From an uncultured Lactobacillus sp. (lineage in GTDB: Bacteria; Bacillota; Bacilli; Lactobacillales; Lactobacillaceae): a stretch of DNA of 64,000 nucleotides. The notes beneath the pieces were generated by a model, which was not told the DNA's origin, did not search any database, and was given only the letters and a program-made list of their open reading frames with translations. Positions 56,905 through 64,000 of this stretch are shown here, piece by piece (the first letter of the stretch is position 1; each line of letters begins with the position of its first letter). The position numbers were made by a program, and so were the translations under genes. The stretch lies in contig NZ_CALVGT010000017.1 in NCBI RefSeq assembly GCF_944327175.1, forward strand, positions 62,001 through 126,000, in the 5' to 3' direction.

Positions 56905-57876
56905 TTATTTAACGTATTTTGCTAAAAATTGCTTGACCGTGCGTGCATATAAAGCCGGATTGTGCTCATAGGACTTGGCGTGCTGGGCTCCCCTGACGAT
57001 CAAGAGCTGCTTTGGCCCCCGGCTGGCCCGGTAATTTTTATAAACCATTTCGGTTGGGACAAAAGTATCCTTGCTGCCGTGGATAAAGAGCATGGGCCGG
57101 GTATTCTTCTTCAGCTGCGCAAGGCTTGAGACCTGGGCCAAAAAGTAGCTGGCTTTTAACTTGGTAATCCCGCTCAAGATTTCCACCAGGGGAAAACGGG
57201 GAAAGGCCGGCATATTATAGAGGACCTTGGCTTCGTGCTCGATTTCGTTTTTGGCATTGGTGTAGCCGCAGTCTTCAATAAAGCATTTGACCTGCTTAGG
57301 CAGTTTTAAGCCGGAAGTCATCATGGTCGTGGCTCCGCCCATAGAAACCCCGAAAATCACGATCTTGCTCTTTTGGCCATTTTTCTTAATCACCTGCTCG
57401 GCCCACTTTTTGACGTCGTTTTTCTCCAGCCAGCCGTAGCCGACATACTTGCCCTGGCTTTGCCCATGAGCTTCCGCGTCTGGCAAAAGGGTATTATAGC
57501 CCAGGGAGTGGAAAAGCTGGGCATAGGCCCCCATATTTTCCTTGTTGGACATGTAGCCATGCAGGATGATCACAGTTTTGGCTGAATTTTTAGCTGGAAT
57601 ATAATTAGCCTGGAGGAGATAATTGTTCTTAGCCGACCGCAGTTGCCAGTGCTGCTTTGTCACCTGCTTGTACCAGAGCTTCTGCTTATACTGGGGGGTG
57701 GACTTGGTCAACTTCACCGTTCCGTTGGTCACGAAGCTTTTCTTGCCCGGCACCACAGCAATGTTGAAAAAGTAGTAGCCGGCTCCGGCCAGGGCCATGG
57801 CTAAGACAGCCAAGAGGCCTCCTAAAATTTTGACCAGCCGGCTGGACTTGCTTCTCTTTTGATTCTTCTTTTCCAC
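56905..57876 (-). CDS. Membrane-anchored alpha/beta hydrolase
   Basis: A 323-residue hydrolase with a basic N-terminus and one membrane anchor (ILGGLLAVLAMALAGAGYYFF, about residues 19-39), so the catalytic part faces outside. The nucleophile is in FGVSMGGATTM, the acid in HGSKDTFVP and the His in RGAQHAKSYEH; LHGYMSNKENM is the oxyanion segment. Substrate unknown; this family is common in lactobacilli. Start is GTG with GGAGAG upstream. No terminator separates it from the small RNA promoter. Confidence 0.9.
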   Translation of the reverse strand: MEKKNQKRSKSSRLVKILGGLLAVLAMALAGAGYYFFNIAVVPGKKSFVTNGTVKLTKSTPQYKQKLWYKQVTKQHWQLRSAKNNYLLQANYIPAKNSAKTVIILHGYMSNKENMGAYAQLFHSLGYNTLLPDAEAHGQSQGKYVGYGWLEKNDVKKWAEQVIKKNGQKSKIVIFGVSMGGATTMMTSGLKLPKQVKCFIEDCGYTNAKNEIEHEAKVLYNMPAFPRFPLVEILSGITKLKASYFLAQVSSLAQLKKNTRPMLFIHGSKDTFVPTEMVYKNYRASRGPKQLLIVRGAQHAKSYEHNPALYARTVKQFLAKYVK

Positions 57877-57991
57877 CTATTCTCTCTCCTCTTTCTCTCT
57901 TTATCTATAGTTTCTGTCATTTCTATCGCTTTGTTGCTTTATTTTTAGCAATATGAACAGTATACCACAATAAAAAAAGAAAGGATTACCC

Positions 57992-58273
57992 ATGTTGCTC
58001 GAAGATTTTTTACAGCTCTTGACTGATCTGGGCGGGCAAAATGTCCTCTACCTGCAGGTAAAAGACCAGACCCTTCCCCTCAGCAAGTTTGTCTTAGCCC
58101 GGGAAGACTGCCAGCTCTTGTGCGGCAAGACGCCCATGACCCTGGCCAAATTCCGCCAGCTGACCGGCAAGGGGAGCAAGTCCATCCCCCTCAGCTTCTG
58201 CTGGCAGGTAGAAGAAATTCCCGTCTACGGGGTCCAGATCCTGCCAGCTGAGGGCAAGATCGTCTGCAAGTAA
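57992..58273 (+). CDS. Unknown small protein, 93 residues
   Basis: A soluble protein with an acidic first helix (LLEDFLQLLTDLGG) and a beta-rich rest containing two cysteines about 8 residues apart (REDCQLLCGKTP). AAAGGA precedes the ATG, and a strong terminator follows, so it looks like a real single-gene unit. No family recognised. Confidence 0.6.
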   Translation: MLLEDFLQLLTDLGGQNVLYLQVKDQTLPLSKFVLAREDCQLLCGKTPMTLAKFRQLTGKGSKSIPLSFCWQVEEIPVYGVQILPAEGKIVCK

Positions 58274-58290
58274 CAAGAAAGCGTAGAAAA

Positions 58291-58323
58291 AAGAAGCTGT
58301 CTGATCTTCAGACAGCTTCTTTC
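58291..58323. terminator. Bidirectional terminator between the 93-residue gene and galU
   Basis: AAGAAGCTGTCTGA / TCAGACAGCTTCTT, 14-bp perfect stem with a 3-base loop, T-rich on both outer sides. Confidence 0.92.
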
Positions 58324-58333
58324 TTTACGTATT

Positions 58334-59248
58334 TTACTTGCCGGCTGGCTTCTTCTTGCCTTCGCTTTCCAGCTTCTTGCCCAAGTCAATGATGTACTTG
58401 CGCAAAGCATCCTTGGTTTCTGGGTGACGGAGGCCGTATTGGATGGAAGTTTCCATGTAGCCTTCCTTGTTGCCGACGTCAAAGCGCTGGCCCTTGAATT
58501 CGTGGGCGAAGACCCGTTGGGTCTTGTTCAAGGCGTCGATGGCGTCAGTCAATTGGATTTCACCGCCGGCACCGGCCTTTTGCTTGTCCAGCATGTCAAA
58601 AATTTCCGGAGTCAGCAGATAGCGGCCGATGATGGCCAGGTCACTTGGAGCCTTGTCGACGTCTGGCTTTTCCACAAAGGCCTTAACGTTGTACAGGTCA
58701 GGAGCAGTTTCGCCGATTGGGTCGATGACACCATACTTGTTGACTTCTTCATGCGGCACCTTCATAACCGCGATGGTGGAAGCGTGTGTTTCATCATAGC
58801 GGTTGATCAGCTGCTTAGTCAAAGGAACTTTGTCTCTCATCAAGTCGTCGCCCAGCATAACCACAAAAGGTTCACCGGCGATGAAGCTGCGGGCCCGGTT
58901 TACGGCATCCCCCAAGCCGTTTGGATGCGGCTGACGGGTGAAGTACAGGTTGACCTTCATGTTGGACATGGTGGTTTCCCGCACTAACTTCAGCAAAGCA
59001 TCCTTGTGCTTTTCAGTCAAGTTGTCTTCCAGTTCTGGGTTTGAGTCGAAGTGGTCTTCGATTGACCGCTTGCTTCTGCCAGTAACGATCAGAATGTCTT
59101 CAATCCCTGAAGCGATGGCTTCTTCAACGATAAATTGAATAGTTGGCTTGTCAACGATTGGCAGCATTTCCTTAGGCATAGCCTTGGTTGCTGGCAAAAA
59201 TCTGGTTCCCAAACCGGCAGCTGGGATGATCGCTTTTCTGACTTTCAT
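58334..59248 (-). CDS. galU: UTP--glucose-1-phosphate uridylyltransferase
   Basis: A 304-residue GalU that makes UDP-glucose for teichoic acid, glycolipid and exopolysaccharide synthesis. The nucleotide loop [20 protein letters not shown] and [18 protein letters not shown] are diagnostic. I start at the ATG at 59248 ([10 protein letters not shown]), with GAGGATG upstream; the open frame is 15 codons longer but with no ribosome site. Confidence 0.96.
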   Translation of the reverse strand: MKVRKAIIPAAGLGTRFLPATKAMPKEMLPIVDKPTIQFIVEEAIASGIEDILIVTGRSKRSIEDHFDSNPELEDNLTEKHKDALLKLVRETTMSNMKVNLYFTRQPHPNGLGDAVNRARSFIAGEPFVVMLGDDLMRDKVPLTKQLINRYDETHASTIAVMKVPHEEVNKYGVIDPIGETAPDLYNVKAFVEKPDVDKAPSDLAIIGRYLLTPEIFDMLDKQKAGAGGEIQLTDAIDALNKTQRVFAHEFKGQRFDVGNKEGYMETSIQYGLRHPETKDALRKYIIDLGKKLESEGKKKPAGK

Positions 59249-59371
59249 GTATTTACATCCTCTTTTCTTAACTTCGCACATTAATGAAAGCATTTTAAAT
59301 GCAAGCGTATAATAACATATTTCTAGAGAAGAATCTAGTAAACTTAGACCAATCTTCCAGAAATAGGGAAA

Positions 59372-60286
59372 TTACTTTTTCCGCCGCTTGGCGATAAACT
59401 CAGCCAAAGGGCCGTTGGAATAGGTCGCTGGCCCATAGCGCAGCTGGTCCAAGCTGACATTGACCGCCGTGCCAAAAAGCAAAAGGATGGCTAGGAGGTT
59501 GAGCCAAAGCATAAAAATGATAAAAGTTCCAACTATACCATAATTTTCCCACTTGACCGGGAATTTTTTCAAATAGAAGGAAAAAAGATAAGCCAGGGCT
59601 TCCCAGCCGGCCACCGTCACGATGGTCCCGGGCAAAAGCGACTTCTTGAAGTGGACATTGGGCGCTACAGCGTTTAAATAATAAACACCGATCAGCATCA
59701 AGACCAGCAAAACCAGCCAGCGGTAGCTGAAGAGCTTGTCAATCCGGACCAGAGACAGGTTGAGGTAAGGAGCCAGAAAGTGCAGGACCTCCTGGCCAAA
59801 GACCACGACCAGGGCCAAAAGGATAAACATAGTGACCATCAAAGCGCTGAAGATCACCGTCAAGGTCCGGTTCCAGATAAAGTGCCAGAAGCCCAGCTTC
59901 AGTTCCTTATTGTGGACGCCATAGAGGCGGTTCATCCCGATTCTGACCGCGTTCACCATACAGGACATGGACCACAAGGCCATGATCGCACCGAAGGAGA
60001 TGTAGCTGGTCGAATTCGACTTAAGCAGGGTATCGACGATCGGGATGATATAGCGGGCCACGTCACTTGGGAAGATCATCTCCAAATAGTCGGCAATCGG
60101 TCCGGTGTCCAGGTGAAACCAGGGCAGGGCGTTACCGACAATGATGACGATGGGAAAAATTGAAAACAGGATGTAGTAGGCAATCACGATGGAACTTTGA
60201 AAAATCTCCCCCTGGGAAACAACCGAGGAAAGAGTTGCAAAAAAGCGCCGGACTCCCTTTTGTCCTGGCTCAACTTTTTCCGTCAT
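59372..60286 (-). CDS. YihY/BrkB family membrane protein
   Basis: A 304-residue protein with six hydrophobic segments and the family blocks ALWSMSCMVNAVRIGMNRLYG and TLVWWALAYLFSFY-like VTVAGWEALAYLFSFYLKKF. Often mislabelled ribonuclease BN; function unknown. It starts 2 bases after the map stop, so the two are co-transcribed. Confidence 0.9.
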   Translation of the reverse strand: MTEKVEPGQKGVRRFFATLSSVVSQGEIFQSSIVIAYYILFSIFPIVIIVGNALPWFHLDTGPIADYLEMIFPSDVARYIIPIVDTLLKSNSTSYISFGAIMALWSMSCMVNAVRIGMNRLYGVHNKELKLGFWHFIWNRTLTVIFSALMVTMFILLALVVVFGQEVLHFLAPYLNLSLVRIDKLFSYRWLVLLVLMLIGVYYLNAVAPNVHFKKSLLPGTIVTVAGWEALAYLFSFYLKKFPVKWENYGIVGTFIIFMLWLNLLAILLLFGTAVNVSLDQLRYGPATYSNGPLAEFIAKRRKK

Positions 60287-60288
60287 GC

Positions 60289-61116
60289 TTAGTCTTCCAT
60301 TTCGTCAAAGTGCGGGATGTACTTTTCCAGGCCGTCGTATGGCTTTTGCAAAGTCAAGATCTTCGGGCCGTCCTTGGTGATGGCAAAAGTGTGCTCGAAC
60401 TGGGCTGACTTTGACCCGTCCGGAGTAGCGTAGAAAACCCAGTCGTCATTCGGGTCATCAACCGTCTTTTGCAAAATCCGCCAGTCCCCACCGGCTTCAA
60501 CCATCGGCTCAACGGTAATCGTCATCCCTTCCCGCAGACGCAGGCCGTGGCCGGCCTTGCCCCAGTGAGGAACTTCCGGATCTTCGTGGATGGATGGCTG
60601 GATGCCGTGGCCGATCAGTTCCCGGACGTCGCCATAGCCTTCTTCATCTTCAACATAGTGCTGGATAACAGCGCCGATGTCCCCGATCCGGTTGCCGACA
60701 ACCGCCTGGTCGATCCCCATGTACATGGCCTTCTTGGTCACGTCCATCAAGTGCTGGTCTTCTTCTGAGATCTGGCCAACCCCGTAAGTGGTGCAGGAGT
60801 CTGATTCATAGCCATTCAAGTTGCAGGTTACGTCAACCTTGACCAAGTCCCCTTCCTTTAAAAAGACATTCTTACGCGGGATGTTGTGGGCAATTTCGTC
60901 GTTGACGGAGATGCAGGTACCGTACTTGTAGCCTTCAAAACCTTGTTCTGACAAGCGGCCGCCCCGGCTGGAAACGAATTCCTGGCAGAATTCTTCAATG
61001 TCCCAGGTGGAGATGCCTGGCTTGATCACGTCACGCAGGGCCTCGAACATGGTTGCCAGCAAGTGGCCTGAAGCCTGCATGCCCTTCAATTCACGAACAG
61101 ATTTAATAGTAATCAA
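60289..61116 (-). CDS. map: Type I methionine aminopeptidase
   Basis: A 275-residue enzyme removing initiator Met. Metal ligands are recognisable in KVDVTCNLNGYESDSCTTY, IGHGIQPSIHEDPEVPHWG and GMTITVEPMVE, and the last Glu in AQFEHTFAITKDG. The start is TTG, with GAAAGGA upstream. Promoter elements lie at 61156-61183. Confidence 0.96.
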   Translation of the reverse strand: MITIKSVRELKGMQASGHLLATMFEALRDVIKPGISTWDIEEFCQEFVSSRGGRLSEQGFEGYKYGTCISVNDEIAHNIPRKNVFLKEGDLVKVDVTCNLNGYESDSCTTYGVGQISEEDQHLMDVTKKAMYMGIDQAVVGNRIGDIGAVIQHYVEDEEGYGDVRELIGHGIQPSIHEDPEVPHWGKAGHGLRLREGMTITVEPMVEAGGDWRILQKTVDDPNDDWVFYATPDGSKSAQFEHTFAITKDGPKILTLQKPYDGLEKYIPHFDEMED

Positions 61117-61155
61117 TTTGTTTTTCCTTTCATAATGAAGTAGTTTGTCTTCACT

Positions 61156-61183
61156 ATTATAACCTTTTTTAAAAGTTTGCTAA
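61156..61183 (-). promoter_or_regulatory. map promoter
   Basis: Minus strand TTAGCA (61178-61183), 16 bases, TATAAT (61156-61161), 40 bases before the TTG start. Confidence 0.55.
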
Positions 61184-61200
61184 AGTAGCAAAGCGCTGGA

Positions 61201-61230
61201 TTCGCCAAGCCGGGGCAAATCGTGTATAAT
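61201..61230 (+). promoter_or_regulatory. flavodoxin-gtrA promoter
   Basis: TTCGCC (61201-61206), 18 bases, extended -10 GTG-TATAAT (61225-61230), about 33 bases before the ATG. Confidence 0.6.
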
Positions 61231-61262
61231 ACTCTAGAAATTATTTTTTGGGAGCTTAACTT

Positions 61263-61709
61263 ATGAGAGCAAAGATTGTTTTTGCCAGCATGACCGGCAA
61301 CGACGAGGATATGGCCGAAATCCTGGAGGAAGACCTGCTGGACCAAGGCCTGGAAGTAGATTCTTCTGACGTCAGCTTTACCGACGCCAGCGATTATTTA
61401 GACAGCGACCTGTGCGTCTTTATCACCTACACTTACGGCGAAGGCGCCATGACTGACGAAATTGCTGACTTTTACGACCAACTCAAGGAGCTGGACTTGA
61501 CCGGCAAGTCTTTTGCCGTCATGGGTTCTGGCGACAAGACCTATAAGGAACACTACTGCGAGAACGTTTTTGACTTTGAGAAGGCCTTCCTGGCTTGCGG
61601 GGCCAAGGAACTGATTCCACCGCTCACGGTTGAAAACGCTCCTGACGATGACGATATCGCGCGCATCGATCAAGCTGCTGAGGAGTTGGCGGACAAATTA
61701 AATGGATAA
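61263..61709 (+). CDS. Flavodoxin
   Basis: A 148-residue short-chain flavodoxin. The FMN phosphate loop is FASMTGNDEDMAE, the flavin-stacking loops are TYTYGEGAMTDE and GSGDKTYKEHYC. It is very acidic, as usual for electron carriers. GGGAG precedes the ATG. It overlaps the gtrA-like gene by 8 bases. Confidence 0.93.
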   Translation: MRAKIVFASMTGNDEDMAEILEEDLLDQGLEVDSSDVSFTDASDYLDSDLCVFITYTYGEGAMTDEIADFYDQLKELDLTGKSFAVMGSGDKTYKEHYCENVFDFEKAFLACGAKELIPPLTVENAPDDDDIARIDQAAEELADKLNG

Positions 61710-62181
61710 AAATTTAAACCGGCGGCGGGCTTTAGGTGAACGGATCTTCAAGCGCCACCGCAATTTATGGGTCTACATGTTCTTTGGCTTCGTCGCGGCC
61801 CTAATCAACACGGTTGTCTTCATGTTCATGCATGACGTTTTACACACCGTTCTGGTCATCGACAACACGGTTGCCTTTATCGTATCCAACCTGGCCTCCT
61901 TCTGGTTCAACCACAAGGCGGTCTTCACCAAGAACGTGGACCATGAGCACAGTTTGTGGCAGAAGCTGCTGTCCTTTTTCGCCTACCGGATCATTAGTCT
62001 GCTGCCGGACACCTTGATCATGTGGCTGGGGATGAGTATCTTCGGCTGGCCGGCCTTGATCGTCAAGATCATCGACCAGGTCCTGGTCGGCATCTTCAAC
62101 TACCTGACCACCAAATCCGTCTTTGAACAGCAGGAAAGAAGCCTCAGACGGAAGCTGGAGAAGAAAATTAAAAAGCGGTGA
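61702..62181 (+). CDS. GtrA family membrane protein
   Basis: A 159-residue protein with four hydrophobic segments and the GtrA core NLASFWFNHKAVFT. The family flips lipid-linked sugars or modifies cell-wall glycopolymers. Basic ends suggest both termini are in the cytoplasm. It is co-translated with flavodoxin and its stop lies within the terminator stem. Confidence 0.9.
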   Translation: MDKNLNRRRALGERIFKRHRNLWVYMFFGFVAALINTVVFMFMHDVLHTVLVIDNTVAFIVSNLASFWFNHKAVFTKNVDHEHSLWQKLLSFFAYRIISLLPDTLIMWLGMSIFGWPALIVKIIDQVLVGIFNYLTTKSVFEQQERSLRRKLEKKIKKR

Positions 62182-62205
62182 AGCTGAGCTTCACTGCTTT
62201 TTTCA
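62171..62205. terminator. Bidirectional terminator between gtrA-like gene and wecB
   Basis: AAAAGCGGTGAAGC / GCTTCACTGCTTTT, 13 of 14 pairs, 3-base loop, T-run on the plus strand. Confidence 0.88.
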
Positions 62206-62227
62206 TTCATGCAAGTTATTTAATTAA

Positions 62228-63370
62228 TTAAGAAAAGTCGGCTGGCTTGGGATCCTTTTTGCCGGCAAAGTACCAGGCAATGTCATTTAAGATCCGGTCG
62301 CTGGCCTGGCCGTCGCCGTATGGGTTCTTGGCTTCAGCCATCTGCTTGTAGGCAGCTTTGTCAGTCAAAAGCTCCAGCATGGCTGTCTTAACTGCGTCTT
62401 CTTCAGTACCGACCAGTTTCAAGGTTCCGGCCTTAACCCCTTCCGGCCGCTCGGTCGTGTCCCGCAAGACCAAGACCGGCTTGCCCAAAGACGGGGCTTC
62501 TTCCTGGACGCCGCCAGAGTCGGTCATGATAAAGTAGCTGCGCTTGGCCAGGTTGTGAAAATCGACCACGTCCAAAGGCCTGATCAAGTGAATCCGGGGG
62601 TCGCCGCCTAAAACTTCCTTGGCCGCTTCCTGGACTCTTGGCGAGAGGTGAACCGGGTAGACGATTTCAACGTTGTCAGTTTGATCGACCACGTCCTTCA
62701 TCACCTTGAAGACCCGTCGCATTGGTTCGCCCTGGTTTTCCCGCCGGTGCATGGTGACTAGGATGATCCGCTTACCCTGGCCGATCTTGTCTAAGACTTC
62801 ATGCTGGTAGTCAGCCTGGACGGTCTGGGCCAGGGCATCGATGGCCGTGTTGCCCGTGACAAAAATATTTTCTTCCGGGTGCCCTTCTTTTAAGATGTTA
62901 GCCCGGCTGACAGAGGTCGGGGCAAAGTAGAGGTCGGACAAGACGTCGGTCAGCTGCCGGTTCATCTCTTCCGGGAAAGGAGAATATTTATTCCAGGTTC
63001 TGAGGCCCGCTTCAACGTGGCCTAAGGGAGTCTGCTGGTAAAAGGCAGCCAGGCTGGCAGCAAAGGAAGTCGTCGTATCCCCATGGACCAGGACGATGTC
63101 CGGCTTTTCTTCCTGGATGATCTGACTTAAAGCGGTCAAAACCCGGGTGGTGATGTCAGCCAAGGTCTGCTGGGGCCGCATGATGTTTAAGTCGTAGTCT
63201 GGCTTGATTTTAAAAATCTCCAGGACCTGGTCCAGCATTTCCCGGTGCTGGGCGGTAACCACAGTAACTGCCTGGAAGCGGTCGTCACTGATTAGCTTGA
63301 GCACCAGGGGGGCCATCTTGATAGCTTCTGGTCTGGTGCCGAAAACGGTCATTACTTTAATTTTTTGCAT
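62228..63370 (-). CDS. wecB: UDP-N-acetylglucosamine 2-epimerase (non-hydrolysing)
   Basis: A 380-residue epimerase giving UDP-ManNAc for wall glycopolymers. VFGTRPEAIKMAPL opens it; VHGDTTTSFA, EAGLRTWNKYSPFPEEMNRQ and TDSGGVQEEAPSLGKPVLVLRDTTERPEG are the family blocks. The ATG at 63370 (MQKIKVMTV) has AAGGAGA 9 bases upstream, which I prefer over an ATG six codons earlier. Confidence 0.96.
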   Translation of the reverse strand: MQKIKVMTVFGTRPEAIKMAPLVLKLISDDRFQAVTVVTAQHREMLDQVLEIFKIKPDYDLNIMRPQQTLADITTRVLTALSQIIQEEKPDIVLVHGDTTTSFAASLAAFYQQTPLGHVEAGLRTWNKYSPFPEEMNRQLTDVLSDLYFAPTSVSRANILKEGHPEENIFVTGNTAIDALAQTVQADYQHEVLDKIGQGKRIILVTMHRRENQGEPMRRVFKVMKDVVDQTDNVEIVYPVHLSPRVQEAAKEVLGGDPRIHLIRPLDVVDFHNLAKRSYFIMTDSGGVQEEAPSLGKPVLVLRDTTERPEGVKAGTLKLVGTEEDAVKTAMLELLTDKAAYKQMAEAKNPYGDGQASDRILNDIAWYFAGKKDPKPADFS

Positions 63371-63472
63371 ACTTGGTCTCCTTAGCAAATTGCTAACTTA
63401 ATCATAGCAAAAAGGCGGCAATACCGGCGATTTTTTTATAAAATAATTAGAAAAACTAGTTTGAGGTACTCT

Positions 63473-63667
63473 ATGACAGTCAACATTTTCCCCCTCCTGG
63501 GTGACAGCCTCTTGATCATCCTGGCGGGCTTCAGCCTGGTCTACTCCTTTGACGGGTCCTTGGGGCAAAAGATGCGGCGGATTTTAAGAATTACCAGCCT
63601 CCTTTTGCTCCTGGCCATCATCCTCTTGACCATTTGGATCCTGCAGCATCCCCTGCTTATCAATTGA
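63473..63667 (+). CDS. Small two-helix membrane protein, unknown
   Basis: A 64-residue protein with two hydrophobic helices (LLGDSLLIILAGFSLVYSF and ITSLLLLLAIILLTIWIL) joined by a basic GQKMRRILR turn. GAGG is 6 bases before the chosen ATG; the open frame starts 4 codons earlier. Resembles DUF1146/YwzB-type proteins in size and layout, not confirmed. A terminator follows. Confidence 0.65.
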   Translation: MTVNIFPLLGDSLLIILAGFSLVYSFDGSLGQKMRRILRITSLLLLLAIILLTIWILQHPLLIN

Positions 63668-63695
63668 TGAGGCGGAAAAACTGAATAGCACAAAA

Positions 63696-63730
63696 AAATA
63701 AGGAATCAGTCCAGCTGATCCCTTATTTCT
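63696..63730. terminator. Terminator between the small membrane gene and the permease gene
   Basis: AAATAAGGAATCAG / CTGATCCCTTATTT, 13 of 14 pairs, flanked by A- and T-runs, between convergent genes. Confidence 0.88.
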
Positions 63731-63750
63731 TTACTCTTTTTACTGCATTA

Positions 63751-64000
63751 TTAGCTGTTCGCCTTGGCTTGGTGCTTTAATTCCAGCTTTCTGAGCCATG
63801 GCAAGAGGAAGCCAGTCCCGAAGAGGACGATAACGGTGATGATGTTCATCCAGAGCTGCTTGGTCCATTGCGGACTTTCAAAAGTAACGTCTTGCGGCAG
63901 GAAGCCCATCGTCGCGCAGATGAAGGTGAAGATGAAGCACCACCAGCCGACCGCCAGGGCCCCTTTGTTGTTTCTGATGAAGACGAAGTCGTCCTTGGCA
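63751..64000 (-). CDS. Amino acid permease, C-terminal part (5' end outside window)
   Basis: The last 82 codons of a membrane protein: KDDFVFIRNNKGALAVGWW, two hydrophobic helices (WWCFIFTFICATMGFLP and MNIITVIVLFGTGFLLPWL) and a basic tail. The pattern fits the end of an APC-superfamily amino acid permease. Two consecutive TAA stops close it. The substrate cannot be judged. Confidence 0.7.
   Translation of the reverse strand, partial: AKDDFVFIRNNKGALAVGWWCFIFTFICATMGFLPQDVTFESPQWTKQLWMNIITVIVLFGTGFLLPWLRKLELKHQAKANS

Noticed and set aside
59296..59315. A cre-like sequence (TGCAAGCGTATAAT) upstream of galU.
   Set aside because: Only 11 of 14 positions fit and the 3' half is wrong.
40285..61200. 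Similar strings AAAGTTT(T)G(C/T)TAAAGTAGCA at about 40290 and 61172.
   Set aside because: One forms part of the yjbH-like promoter and the other lies in a divergent region with promoter elements on the opposite strand, so the likeness seems accidental.

Overview
The window looks like a chromosomal core segment of a low-complexity Gram-positive lactic acid bacterium, most likely Lactobacillus delbrueckii. The grounds are Lactobacillus-type gene content (HPr/HPrK/CcpA-type control sites, ClpE, Spx/MecA, DUF1149 and DUF1827 proteins), a base composition near 50% G+C with strongly G/C-ending codons, and A/T-rich intergenic regions. The assignment rests on recognition of protein families and was not checked by a search. 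I see no rRNA, tRNA, insertion sequence, prophage or CRISPR array.

Layout. Positions 1-14.5 kb (all minus strand): yvcK (cut by the window edge), rapZ, a pair of unusual peptidases (P1/DmpA-like and M55/DppA-like), an HdeD-like membrane protein, uvrBA, trxB, gpsA, lgt, hprK, a small membrane protein and prfB with its programmed +1 frameshift. 14.6-21.8 kb: secA, hpf, comFC-comFA, the divergent yigZ/yvyE gene and tagO. 21.8-32.3 kb: rny, recA, pgsA, rodZ, ymfI-, ymfH- and ymfF-like genes and ftsK, with cinA missing from its usual place between pgsA and recA. 32.3-37.2 kb: DUF1149, trmL, an AI-2E family transporter, an orphan glucitol-type IIA domain, a lactonase, uppP and a small membrane protein. 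37.2-45.7 kb: rluD-nadK-relQ, a CYTH protein, yjbH-like, coiA, mecA, spx, ptsI-ptsH and a small unknown gene. 45.8-56.5 kb: clpE, DUF1827, a multicopper oxidase with a Met-rich membrane peptide, prfC, a CBS protein, unknown genes, recX and rlmCD. 56.5-64 kb: a probable non-coding RNA, an alpha/beta hydrolase, galU, a YihY protein, map, flavodoxin, GtrA, wecB and the end of an amino acid permease.

How it works together. The genes serve envelope building (lgt, tagO, uppP, pgsA, rodZ, galU, wecB), sugar-dependent control (ptsHI, hprK, several candidate cre sites), DNA repair and recombination (uvrBA, recA, recX, ftsK), protein quality control and redox stress (clpE, mecA, spx, yjbH, trxB), and a remnant of the competence machinery (comFA, comFC, coiA).

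The most interesting observations are regulatory. Three genes of the classical competence regulon (comFA, coiA, recA) share a nearly identical promoter-like motif found nowhere else that I noticed in the window, and recA adds a LexA-type box and a sigma-A promoter. An approximately 300-nt unannotated, structured, terminator-ended transcript unit at 56.55-56.87 kb has a promoter whose -35 is covered by a perfect catabolite-responsive element. clpE carries a CIRCE operator, hpf a cre site inside its promoter, and uvrBA a LexA-like box. Two regulatory or adaptor proteins (the glucitol IIA domain and the YjbH-like protein) appear to have lost the residue that makes their relatives active or redox-sensitive.
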